From assembly GCA_947625245.1 (NCBI GenBank), contig CANQNO010000001.1:124001-188000 (forward strand): DNA of 64,000 bases, given 5' to 3'. Shown here piece after piece: positions 24,972-32,098 of the stretch. Source of the DNA: an uncultured Clostridia bacterium. Lineage in GTDB: Bacteria > Bacillota > Clostridia > Christensenellales > Borkfalkiaceae. The position numbers were made by a program, and so were the translations under genes. The notes below the pieces were generated by a model. That model saw only the letters and a list, made by a program, of their open reading frames with translations, was not told where the DNA came from and ran no database searches. How positions within the stretch are numbered: the first letter of the stretch is position 1; each line of letters opens with the position of its first letter.

Positions 24972-25655
24972 TCAATGTTTAACGCCCGACATAGCCGCGG
25001 CAATCTCCGCCGCCTGAGCTTTTCGCGCCTCGTCGGCATGCAGTTCTATCGCCCTGTTTACCACATTTTTAAACTCCGTTGCATTGGTAATGCCTACAAA
25101 CTTGCCGTTATCGTCGCGGGTAATTCTCTTGCTGTCCATTCCCGTGCCGCCAACACTGAATACCCGCAGCGTATAATAGCGTAACAGGCGTCCCAAAAAG
25201 CTTGCGCTTATCTCCACGTGGTCTATTTTGTCTATATGTATATCCAAAGCGTAAATGCGCAATAAGCCTATTTTTCCGACAACGCGCTTGTTTGTAATCG
25301 CAAGGCTCATTGTAAAAAAGTTGATAAGTCTTTTTATAAGGCTTATCGATCCTAATAAACTTATCGGTATCCAGCTGTAAAGTTTAACGGCGTTTATGAT
25401 TTTAAGCGATTGTTCCACAGCCGTAATATCCGATTGGTTAAGAGTTGCCATATACATAAAATCCTCCGGCGTCTCTGGGTTTAGGGTTTTTTCAATAATA
25501 TTTTTTGAAATGCTATTAAGCATCACCGTAAGCAGTACGCCCAAAATAATCCATACCGCCAGAATAATAAATCCGGGAACCAAATACAAAACATTTTTTT
25601 TGATTCTCAACTCTATTTCTTCGCCTTGTCCCAAATTCTTTTCTATGTAATCCAT
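24972..25655 (-). CDS. Membrane protein with bacterial PH domain
   Basis: 227 residues from the ATG at 25655 (AAGGAG 5 bases upstream). Two membrane segments (about 20-47 and 88-112) are followed by a YdbS-type bacterial PH domain (about 113-195) with the characteristic LAITNKRVVGKIGLL and IDKIDHVEISASFLGRLL segments. Function of such proteins is unknown; many sit beside stress or membrane genes. The gene has a consensus promoter overlaid by a perfect palindrome and is divergent from an XRE regulator, which probably controls it. Confidence 0.85.
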   Translation of the reverse strand: MDYIEKNLGQGEEIELRIKKNVLYLVPGFIILAVWIILGVLLTVMLNSISKNIIEKTLNPETPEDFMYMATLNQSDITAVEQSLKIINAVKLYSWIPISLLGSISLIKRLINFFTMSLAITNKRVVGKIGLLRIYALDIHIDKIDHVEISASFLGRLLRYYTLRVFSVGGTGMDSKRITRDDNGKFVGITNATEFKNVVNRAIELHADEARKAQAAEIAAAMSGVKH

Positions 25656-25700
25656 GTTTTCTCCTTTGCACAGCAGGTGCATTTGTTATTCGTTGTCTAT

Positions 25701-25729
25701 ATTATAGTTAAATCTAACTATAATGTCAA
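25701..25729 (-). promoter_or_regulatory. Consensus promoter of the PH-domain gene with built-in operator palindrome
   Basis: Minus strand: TTGACA (25729-25724), 17-base spacer, TATAAT (25706-25701). A perfect inverted repeat ATTATAGTTA-AATC-TAACTATAAT (25701-25724) covers the spacer and the -10 box. A repressor binding it would block the promoter; the divergent XRE gene is the obvious candidate. Confidence 0.72.
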
Positions 25730-25787
25730 GTAATATACGGTGTATTTAAAGTTAAAAAATGTAGTAAAATATTTTTTAGGTTACAAA

Positions 25788-26108
25788 ATGCACTTCGATA
25801 TAGTTAAAAAGTTAAACGATATGCGGCTCGAACGCAAGCTCAGCGTGTACAGGCTTGCCGAACTTACGGGTTTGAACCAAAGCACTCTCGCAAACACCTT
25901 TTCGAGGGGGCTGGTGCCGTCCGTCGCCAATCTCGAATCGATTTGCTCGGCAATGGGGGTGACGATGTCGCAGTTTTTTGCGGAATCGGAAAGGGATTTT
26001 AAACTTTCGGACGGGGAAATAGAGCTTATCGAAAATTACCGCCGCATGCCCAAAGACGTCCAAAAACTTTTTAAGGAACTTGCTTCGAAATACGACGGTA
26101 TAGTATAA
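25788..26108 (+). CDS. XRE-family transcription regulator
   Basis: 106 residues from the ATG at 25788; an upstream start at 25740 lacks a ribosome-binding site. Residues about 5-60 are a helix-turn-helix of the Cro/C1 type (MRLERKLSVYRLAELTGLNQ, then STLANTFSRGLVPSVANLES). The C-terminal 40 residues are acidic/helical and may dimerise. It is divergent from the PH-domain gene across the palindromic operator and converges on cls with only 14 bases between stops. Confidence 0.9.
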   Translation: MHFDIVKKLNDMRLERKLSVYRLAELTGLNQSTLANTFSRGLVPSVANLESICSAMGVTMSQFFAESERDFKLSDGEIELIENYRRMPKDVQKLFKELASKYDGIV

Positions 26109-26122
26109 CAATTGAACGCCGA

Positions 26123-27529
26123 TCATATCAGCGGCGCGAACAGGCGCAAAACAAACCGCGAAAATCGCTTGAAGGGGGATATTTTCCCCTCTGCGAGAGG
26201 GGTGGAGCGGGCAAGGCAGTTCAAAAAATCCCGTTCGGCTTCTTCGCAGATTATGCCGCCGAACATTACCCCGCACTCGTAATTAAGCCGCATAGAGCGG
26301 AAATCGAAGTTATAACTTCCCAAAAAAACGTCGTCGTCGCAGACGACGTTTTTCGCATGCATAAAGCCGGGAGTAAACTCGTAAAATTTCACCCCGCTTC
26401 CCGCAAGAGTTGCCGCCGTCGCCTTTGAAAGTTCAAAGGCATATTTTTTATCGGGGATATGCGGCAGAATTATTTTTACGTCAACGCCCCGCACCGCCGC
26501 CGATTCCAGCGCGGAGGCAAGTTTTTCCCCCACGCAAAAATAGGGGGTCATAATATGCACCCGTTCTTTCGCCGAACAGATTTTACGGGTGAACAGGTCC
26601 TCGCAAAATCCCTTTAAGGGGGGAGTGTCGCAATAGGGCAGGCAAACGTTTTTCCCTTCCTGCGGTATTTCGGTCTCGTATTTCCCGTTCCACATTGCAA
26701 GGAACATGGCTTCAAAGGTCTTAGCGGCGCTGCCGTAGACCGCCACGCCCGAATCTTTCCAATAACCGTGCGGGGAAGAGATGTTGGCATACTCGTCGGC
26801 AAGATTAATGCCGCCCGTAAAAGCGGCGCTGCCGTCCACCGTAACTATCTTTCTGTGGTCGCGGCAGCCCAGCCGCGAGCGGGGGAAAGGAGTGATCCGC
26901 CTGAAAATCTTTACTTCGGCTATTTGTTTAAGCCGTTTTATTTCCTTTCTTTTAAGCCTGAAAGCCGACCCAACCCCGTCTATCATAATCCTTATTTTAG
27001 CGCCGTTGCGGGCGGCTTGCGTAAGGGCTTTTAACAGCATTTCAAATATATTGCCGCCGCACACTATATAAAATTCCATATATACCGTGCTTTCCGCCCG
27101 TTTTATTTCTTCCAACAGCCGCGAAAAGAACGCAGCCCCGTCGGTAAAATATTCGGCGTTGTCGTAGGCGGCTTCGGAAGTGCCGCAAATTTTATAGGCG
27201 CACCTGCCGTCGGGGGTATGGGGAGAGGCTTTTATTTTCAAAATCCCGCAGGCGCGGTTTTTTGCGGCGGCTATAAAGTAGATAACGGGACCTGCGACGG
27301 GCAGCGACGCTATCAAAACGAACCAGGCGCATTTCCCCTCGCAGCCGCCGCCGCGCACAAGCAGCACGGCGGCGGCTGCGAGGGATAAAAACCACGCGGC
27401 TGCATACGCCGCCGCTACGGGTATCACCGCGGGAACGTACAGACATAAAAAAACGATTGCGGCGATTTGCGCCGCAATCAACATGAGGTAAATAAAATTT
27501 ACAGAAAAAACGATCCGTACAATGCGCAT
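26123..27529 (-). CDS. cls: Cardiolipin synthase (phospholipase D family)
   Basis: 468 residues. Two or three N-terminal membrane segments, then two PLD catalytic HKD motifs: HRKIVTVDG with His225 and HAKNVVCDD with His391. Joins two phosphatidylglycerol molecules to make cardiolipin at the membrane. It begins 16 bases after the MDR dehydrogenase stop and is probably in its operon. The second HKD motif is HxKx4D-like with a Cys-Asp-Asp end, still acceptable. Confidence 0.95.
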   Translation of the reverse strand: MRIVRIVFSVNFIYLMLIAAQIAAIVFLCLYVPAVIPVAAAYAAAWFLSLAAAAVLLVRGGGCEGKCAWFVLIASLPVAGPVIYFIAAAKNRACGILKIKASPHTPDGRCAYKICGTSEAAYDNAEYFTDGAAFFSRLLEEIKRAESTVYMEFYIVCGGNIFEMLLKALTQAARNGAKIRIMIDGVGSAFRLKRKEIKRLKQIAEVKIFRRITPFPRSRLGCRDHRKIVTVDGSAAFTGGINLADEYANISSPHGYWKDSGVAVYGSAAKTFEAMFLAMWNGKYETEIPQEGKNVCLPYCDTPPLKGFCEDLFTRKICSAKERVHIMTPYFCVGEKLASALESAAVRGVDVKIILPHIPDKKYAFELSKATAATLAGSGVKFYEFTPGFMHAKNVVCDDDVFLGSYNFDFRSMRLNYECGVMFGGIICEEAERDFLNCLARSTPLAEGKISPFKRFSRFVLRLFAPLI

Positions 27530-27545
27530 ATATTTAAAGCGCAGG

Positions 27546-28562
27546 TCACAAAATCATCTTTAAAACGGTCATTTTGCATTTCGGGGCGGTCTGCGAAGCG
27601 CGCTCCTTAAAAAGCGCTACGGGGTCGTATTCGGTGAGTATCTCTTTCTCGAATATATCCGTATTCACCGCGCCGTGCAAGAGCATGTTTATAACCGCGT
27701 CCGTATAGTCGTAAGCGTGGGAAACGCCGTAAACCGTAAGGCTCTTCGCCAATATGTCGCGCGCGTCGATGGGCGAGGACGCAGAGGCGAGACTGGTTAT
27801 AACAACCGTCTTTCCTGCCCCCACAAGCCTTGTGCAAACCGAGAGGGGGAGCCGCGAATAGCCGCAATAAATTGCCGCGTCGCAGAGGTGCCCGCCCGTC
27901 GCGTTTATGATGTTCGCGTCCAGATCTTCGCCCGCAGTAAAGTTATAATATACGCCGCTCTTTTTGGCTTTTCCGAGGTATGCCTCGTTGTTGTCTATCA
28001 AAACGGGAATAACTTTATGGTATTGCAGGACCTGCGCTATGATATTGCCGTAGAAATCCGCGCCGACGACGGCGACTTTCTGACCTGCGGAAAGATTAAG
28101 TTTGTCGTAAATATTTTCCGCAATCCCCACGGTTTCTATGCACAGTGCGGTTATATCGTCTACGGAATCGGGCAGGGGCGCAACGTCGGTGTATTCGCAG
28201 ACTACGAAGTCGCGCAAAAACCCGTCGAAATCTCTCCCCGCCGTCAGCACCGAAGTGCAGTTTTTGGGCTTGCCGCTGCGGCAGGCAAGGCATTGCCCGC
28301 AAGCGCGCGTCGGCTCAAAGTATACCCGCATGTTCTTTTCCACGCCGTAACACTCCGCTCCGACTTCCGTCACTATGCCTATCGCCGCCCTGCCCAAAGT
28401 TTTGGGATAGCGGGGGTGCGCCGCGCCGGTAAAAAGCTGCGTGTCGAAATCGGTCAAAAGCAAGTGCGAAACCTTTACTTTGACCTGCGTAGGCGAAGTG
28501 ATATTTACGCCGTACGGTTCGTTAACCAGTGTTTGCGGTCCTTTAAGTACCCAATTATCCAT
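27546..28562 (-). CDS. MDR-superfamily dehydrogenase lacking catalytic zinc ligands
   Basis: 338 residues, aligned along its length with zinc-type medium-chain alcohol dehydrogenases. The structural zinc site is intact (Cys88, Cys91, Cys94, Cys102 in ACGQCLACRSGKPKNC). The catalytic ligands are not: the usual GICGTD Cys is Leu35 (HLLLTD), and the GHE His-Glu pair is Arg58-Ala59 (LGRAAIG). The cofactor-binding loop is VAVVGADFYGNI. So it probably does not work as a zinc alcohol dehydrogenase; substrate unknown. First gene of a two-gene operon with cls. Confidence 0.82.
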   Translation of the reverse strand: MDNWVLKGPQTLVNEPYGVNITSPTQVKVKVSHLLLTDFDTQLFTGAAHPRYPKTLGRAAIGIVTEVGAECYGVEKNMRVYFEPTRACGQCLACRSGKPKNCTSVLTAGRDFDGFLRDFVVCEYTDVAPLPDSVDDITALCIETVGIAENIYDKLNLSAGQKVAVVGADFYGNIIAQVLQYHKVIPVLIDNNEAYLGKAKKSGVYYNFTAGEDLDANIINATGGHLCDAAIYCGYSRLPLSVCTRLVGAGKTVVITSLASASSPIDARDILAKSLTVYGVSHAYDYTDAVINMLLHGAVNTDIFEKEILTEYDPVALFKERASQTAPKCKMTVLKMIL

Positions 28563-28574
28563 AACTTACTGAAC

Positions 28575-28603
28575 ATTATACGCTATTCAAGCGATTTTTG
28601 CAA
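28575..28603 (-). promoter_or_regulatory. Promoter of the MDR dehydrogenase-cls operon
   Basis: Minus strand: TTGCAA (28603-28598), 17-base spacer, TATAAT (28580-28575). The ATG is only 13 bases from the -10 box, so the mRNA should be leaderless or nearly so. Confidence 0.72.
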
Positions 28604-28678
28604 CTAAATTTAACAGAAAAGGGAATTAAACTTTTTGCGGCTTTTTGCGTGAAATTTAAAAATTGCTTTAAAAATCAA

Positions 28679-28707
28679 TTGACTTGAAGAAATATTTCTA
28701 ATATAAT
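28679..28707 (+). promoter_or_regulatory. Promoter of rpmE
   Basis: TTGACT (28679-28684), 17-base spacer, TATAAT (28702-28707). Confidence 0.78.
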
Positions 28708-28744
28708 AGTTTAGCGTTTAAAAGATTTTTAGCGAGGTGAAACG

Positions 28745-28948
28745 ATGAAGCCCGAAATACATCCCGATTATCACGAGGTAACGGTTGTGTGCGCATGCGG
28801 CGCTACTTTCAAAACCGGCACTACGAAAAAGGTCGATATTTTAAAGGTTGATATCTGCAACAAGTGCCATCCTTTCTTTACCGGAAAGCAGAAGCTGGTT
28901 GATACAGGCGGCCGTGTGGATAAGTTCAAGAAAAGATATAACATTTAA
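28745..28948 (+). CDS. rpmE: Ribosomal protein L31, zinc type
   Basis: 67 residues. [19 protein letters not shown] with zinc ligands Cys16, Cys18, Cys38 and Cys41, then [20 protein letters not shown]: the C+ L31 form. Bridges the 50S central protuberance and the 30S head. GAGGTG precedes the ATG. Neighbouring the yqhQ/prmC/prfA genes is a common Clostridia arrangement. Confidence 0.97.
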   Translation: MKPEIHPDYHEVTVVCACGATFKTGTTKKVDILKVDICNKCHPFFTGKQKLVDTGGRVDKFKKRYNI

Positions 28949-28952
28949 GGCG

Positions 28953-28988
28953 AAGCGGCTCCTGTATTTACGGCGCCGCTTTTGTTTT
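28953..28988 (+). terminator. Possible attenuating terminator after rpmE
   Basis: AAGCGGC (28953-28959) pairs with GCCGCTT (28975-28981), followed by TTGTTTT. The stem is short and the loop 15 bases, so readthrough into the next gene is likely. Confidence 0.45.
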
Positions 28989-29029
28989 GCGGCGGCGGAC
29001 AGCAATGGCGGCGTAAGGGTGATAACAGT

Positions 29030-30862
29030 ATGAAAGTAAAAAAAGCCGGTAAAACCTGCACCTACATAGGCGGGCAGGCGGTAATGGAAGGCGTGATGAT
29101 GCAGGGCAAAACCTGCACGGCTTGCGCCGTGCGCGACCCGGACGGAGAGATTCAGGTTGAGGCAAAGCGCATAAACAGCGCGCCCGCCGTAAAAAAGGCG
29201 GCAAAAATTCCGTTCGTGCGCGGCACGGTCAATCTTGTTTCGTCGCTCGTGCGCGGCACAAAAATTTTGATGCGCTCCGCAGAGGTTGCGGGAGAGGACG
29301 GGGAAGAGGACAAAATTTCGGCGTTCTTCGCACGTAAGTTCAACAAAAGCATAATGGACGTAGTGGCGGCGGTATCTGTGTTTTTGGGCATTGTGCTCGC
29401 CGTAGGGCTGTTCATAATCATCCCGCGCGTATGCGTACACTTTATATTAAAGTCCTTCCCCGTGCTCGAAACCGCTCACGGCGGCGTATGGCAGTATGTG
29501 CTGTGGGGGGCGTTTAAGTTCTTTATTTTTATAGGCTATCTTCTAATTATCCTCGTTCTGAAAGATATAAGAAGGCTCTATAAATATCACGGTGCGGAGC
29601 ACAAGACCATAAACGCCTACGAGCACGGCATGGAGCTTACCCCCCAAAGCGTAAAAAACGCTTCGCGCATACACGACAGGTGCGGCACGTCCTTTTTGTT
29701 TATCGTATTATTGATAAACGTATTGATACTTTCGCTCGTGTTTTGGGGTATAGGAATAACCAAAACTTCCATACCCAACAACTTTTTAAGGTTCTTTGCA
29801 CAGCTGGGCGCGGAAATAGTGCTGTTGCCCGTACTTGCGGGAATTTCGTACGAAATACTTAAATTCCTCGCCCGCTTCGACAACCCGTTCGTAAAGATTT
29901 TCAAAGCCCCCGGCATGCTCCTGCAAAAGGCGCTTACCACACGCGAACCTGACGCCGAAATGCTGGAAGTGGCTATCGCCGCCTTTAAAAAAGTTCTCGA
30001 AATGGACGCCGACCCCGCCGTTCCCGAAACCTGTTTCGTGACGGGCGGACTGCTTTCCAAAAAGCTTGAGGAAACCAAAAAGCGCTTTAAGGAGGCGGGC
30101 ATAGACGAAAGCGACGCGGAGTGGATATACGCGTTGAGCCTTAACGTGAAGAGGAGCGAACTCAAAGAAAAATTGTCGGTAAAGCTCTCCGAAGCCAAAA
30201 AAATCGAAGAGCTGGTGCAAAAACGCCTTACGGGCAAGCCGCTGTGGTATATAATCGGCGACACCGAATTCTGCGGTCTTAAAATAAAAGTGGACGAGCG
30301 CGTGTTGATACCCCGTCCCGAAACCGAACTTCTCGCAGAAGCCGTTATAAAATCGGTAGAACCGGGATATAAGATACTCGATTTGTGCACGGGTTCGGGC
30401 TGCATAGCCATAGCCGTGGCAAAATTCTGCGCGGACAAGAACGTCTCCGTAACGGCGAGCGACATTTCGGACGCGGCTATAATGCTCGCAAAGGAAAACG
30501 CCGCGGCAAACGGCGTAAAGATAAACTTTGCCGTGGGCGACCTGTTCGGCGGCGTACGCGGCAGGTTCAACATAATAGTCTGCAATCCCCCCTACATAAA
30601 GAGCGGCGAGATCCCCTTTATACAGCGCGAGGTGCGCGAATTCGAACCGAGGGTCGCGCTTGACGGCGGCGACGACGGGCTGGAAATTTACCGCCGCATA
30701 GCCGACGAGGTGAAGAGCTATCTCGCAAAGGACGGCATGCTTATAATGGAGTGCGGCGAGGGGCAGGCGCAGGAAATATTGCAGATGTTCAAAAAACGTG
30801 AATACGCCATGGTTTTAAAGGATCTTTCGGGCGCGGACAGGTTTGTTAAAATCGCATTCTGA
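29030..30862 (+). CDS. prmC: YqhQ (DUF1385) - PrmC fusion protein
   Basis: 610 residues from the ATG at 29030 (AAGGGTG upstream). Residues 1 to about 310 are a YqhQ/DUF1385 membrane protein: TYIGGQAVMEGVMMQG at the start, four hydrophobic segments, and YHGAEHKTINAYEHG. Residues about 325-610 are a complete PrmC/HemK methyltransferase: SAM site LDLCTGSGCIAIA and catalytic NPPY (Asn519) in CNPPYIKSGEI. PrmC methylates the GGQ glutamine of release factors. The two are normally separate adjacent genes in Clostridia. There is no stop or frameshift between them. prfA, the substrate gene, follows at once. Confidence 0.93.
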   Translation: MKVKKAGKTCTYIGGQAVMEGVMMQGKTCTACAVRDPDGEIQVEAKRINSAPAVKKAAKIPFVRGTVNLVSSLVRGTKILMRSAEVAGEDGEEDKISAFFARKFNKSIMDVVAAVSVFLGIVLAVGLFIIIPRVCVHFILKSFPVLETAHGGVWQYVLWGAFKFFIFIGYLLIILVLKDIRRLYKYHGAEHKTINAYEHGMELTPQSVKNASRIHDRCGTSFLFIVLLINVLILSLVFWGIGITKTSIPNNFLRFFAQLGAEIVLLPVLAGISYEILKFLARFDNPFVKIFKAPGMLLQKALTTREPDAEMLEVAIAAFKKVLEMDADPAVPETCFVTGGLLSKKLEETKKRFKEAGIDESDAEWIYALSLNVKRSELKEKLSVKLSEAKKIEELVQKRLTGKPLWYIIGDTEFCGLKIKVDERVLIPRPETELLAEAVIKSVEPGYKILDLCTGSGCIAIAVAKFCADKNVSVTASDISDAAIMLAKENAAANGVKINFAVGDLFGGVRGRFNIIVCNPPYIKSGEIPFIQREVREFEPRVALDGGDDGLEIYRRIADEVKSYLAKDGMLIMECGEGQAQEILQMFKKREYAMVLKDLSGADRFVKIAF

Positions 30863-30870
30863 TTGAATAT

Positions 30871-31950
30871 ATGGATAAGATGATTTTAAAATTGCAGGGG
30901 ATATACGCCCGCTACGAGGAACTTTCAAGGCAGATGGCGGACCCCTCGGTAATAGCCGACACGTCAAGGTGGACGGAGATAGCAAAGGCGCAGTCCGAAC
31001 TGTCGGAAACGGCGCAAAAGTACGCCGAATACGCCGCATGCGAAAAAGAGATGTCCGAAGCGGCGGAAGCGGCAAAATCGGAAACCGACCCCGAAATGAA
31101 AGCCATGTTTTATGACGAGGAACAATCGTGCAGGCAAAGGCTGGAAACCATAAGGGAAGAGCTTAAAATTCTGCTCCTTCCTAAGGACAAAAACGACGAG
31201 AGAAACTGCATAATGGAAATCCGCGGCGGCGCGGGCGGCGAAGAGGCGGCGCTGTTTGCCTACGAGCTTTACAGAATGTATCTGAACTACTGCGAACGCC
31301 ACCGCCTTAAAGTGGAAGAGGTGGACAAGAGCGAGACCGAACTCGGCGGAATAAAGGAAGTGGTTTTGAACATAAGCGGCAAAGGGGCGTACAAACAGCT
31401 TAAATTCGAAAGCGGCGTACACCGCGTACAGCGCGTACCCGAAACCGAATCGCAGGGGCGGGTGCACACGTCTACCGCAACTGTCGCCGTTTTGCCCGAA
31501 GCGGAGGACGTGGAAGTGGAGATCCGCGACGAGGACGTGCGCGTGGACGTATACCGTTCCTCGGGCGCGGGCGGGCAAAAGGTGAACAAGACCGAAACGG
31601 CTATCCGCCTTACCCATTACCCCACGGGCATAGTAGTTACTTGCCAGGACGAGAGAAGCCAGCTTAAAAACAAGGAAAAGGCGTTCAAAGTACTGCGTTC
31701 GCGGCTCTACGACTACTACAATTCCCGCAACAGGAGCGAGTACGACGCCCACCGCAAAAGCCTTGTGGGGCGGGGCGACAGGAGCGAGAGGATACGCACC
31801 TACAACTTCCCGCAGGGGCGGGTAACCGACCACAGGATAGGGCTTTCGCTGTATACCCTCGACTCTTTCATAATGGGCGACATAGAGGAAATGACAAACG
31901 CCCTTGCCGTTGCCGAAAGGGAGGCAATGCTTGCCGGCGAGGAGTTTTAA
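30871..31950 (+). CDS. prfA: Peptide chain release factor 1
   Basis: 359 residues. Stop-codon recognition tripeptide PET (190-192, in VPETESQGRVHTS) marks RF1, which reads UAA and UAG. The catalytic GGQ is at 234-236 (SSGAGGQKVNKTE). Eight bases after prmC, with no clear ribosome-binding site of its own, so translation is probably coupled. The PrmC half of the preceding protein should methylate Gln236. Confidence 0.97.
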   Translation: MDKMILKLQGIYARYEELSRQMADPSVIADTSRWTEIAKAQSELSETAQKYAEYAACEKEMSEAAEAAKSETDPEMKAMFYDEEQSCRQRLETIREELKILLLPKDKNDERNCIMEIRGGAGGEEAALFAYELYRMYLNYCERHRLKVEEVDKSETELGGIKEVVLNISGKGAYKQLKFESGVHRVQRVPETESQGRVHTSTATVAVLPEAEDVEVEIRDEDVRVDVYRSSGAGGQKVNKTETAIRLTHYPTGIVVTCQDERSQLKNKEKAFKVLRSRLYDYYNSRNRSEYDAHRKSLVGRGDRSERIRTYNFPQGRVTDHRIGLSLYTLDSFIMGDIEEMTNALAVAEREAMLAGEEF

Positions 31951-31972
31951 ATACGCTTTATAAATAATTTCA

Positions 31973-32005
31973 ACGGGCGGCAAAGGCGCAGCCCGTAATT
32001 TTTTT
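31973..32005 (+). terminator. Terminator after prfA
   Basis: ACGGGC (31973-31978) pairs with GCCCGT (31991-31996) across a 12-base loop, followed by AATTTTTTT. Confidence 0.7.
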
Positions 32006-32037
32006 ATAATTTTATGTTAAATAGCTTTTGTTTTATG

Positions 32038-32066
32038 TTGCAATTCGACAAACGTTGTGATAGAAT
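32038..32066 (+). promoter_or_regulatory. Promoter of hppA
   Basis: TTGCAA (32038-32043), 17-base spacer, TAGAAT (32061-32066) with an upstream TG. Confidence 0.6.
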
Positions 32067-32098
32067 TTAGAAGTTAAAAATATTTAAAGGAGAAAAAT

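Noticed and set aside
29617..30585. Long antisense frame opposite the YqhQ-PrmC fusion
   Set aside because: Serine/leucine-rich mirror frame typical of GC-rich third positions, no ribosome-binding site and no family resemblance.
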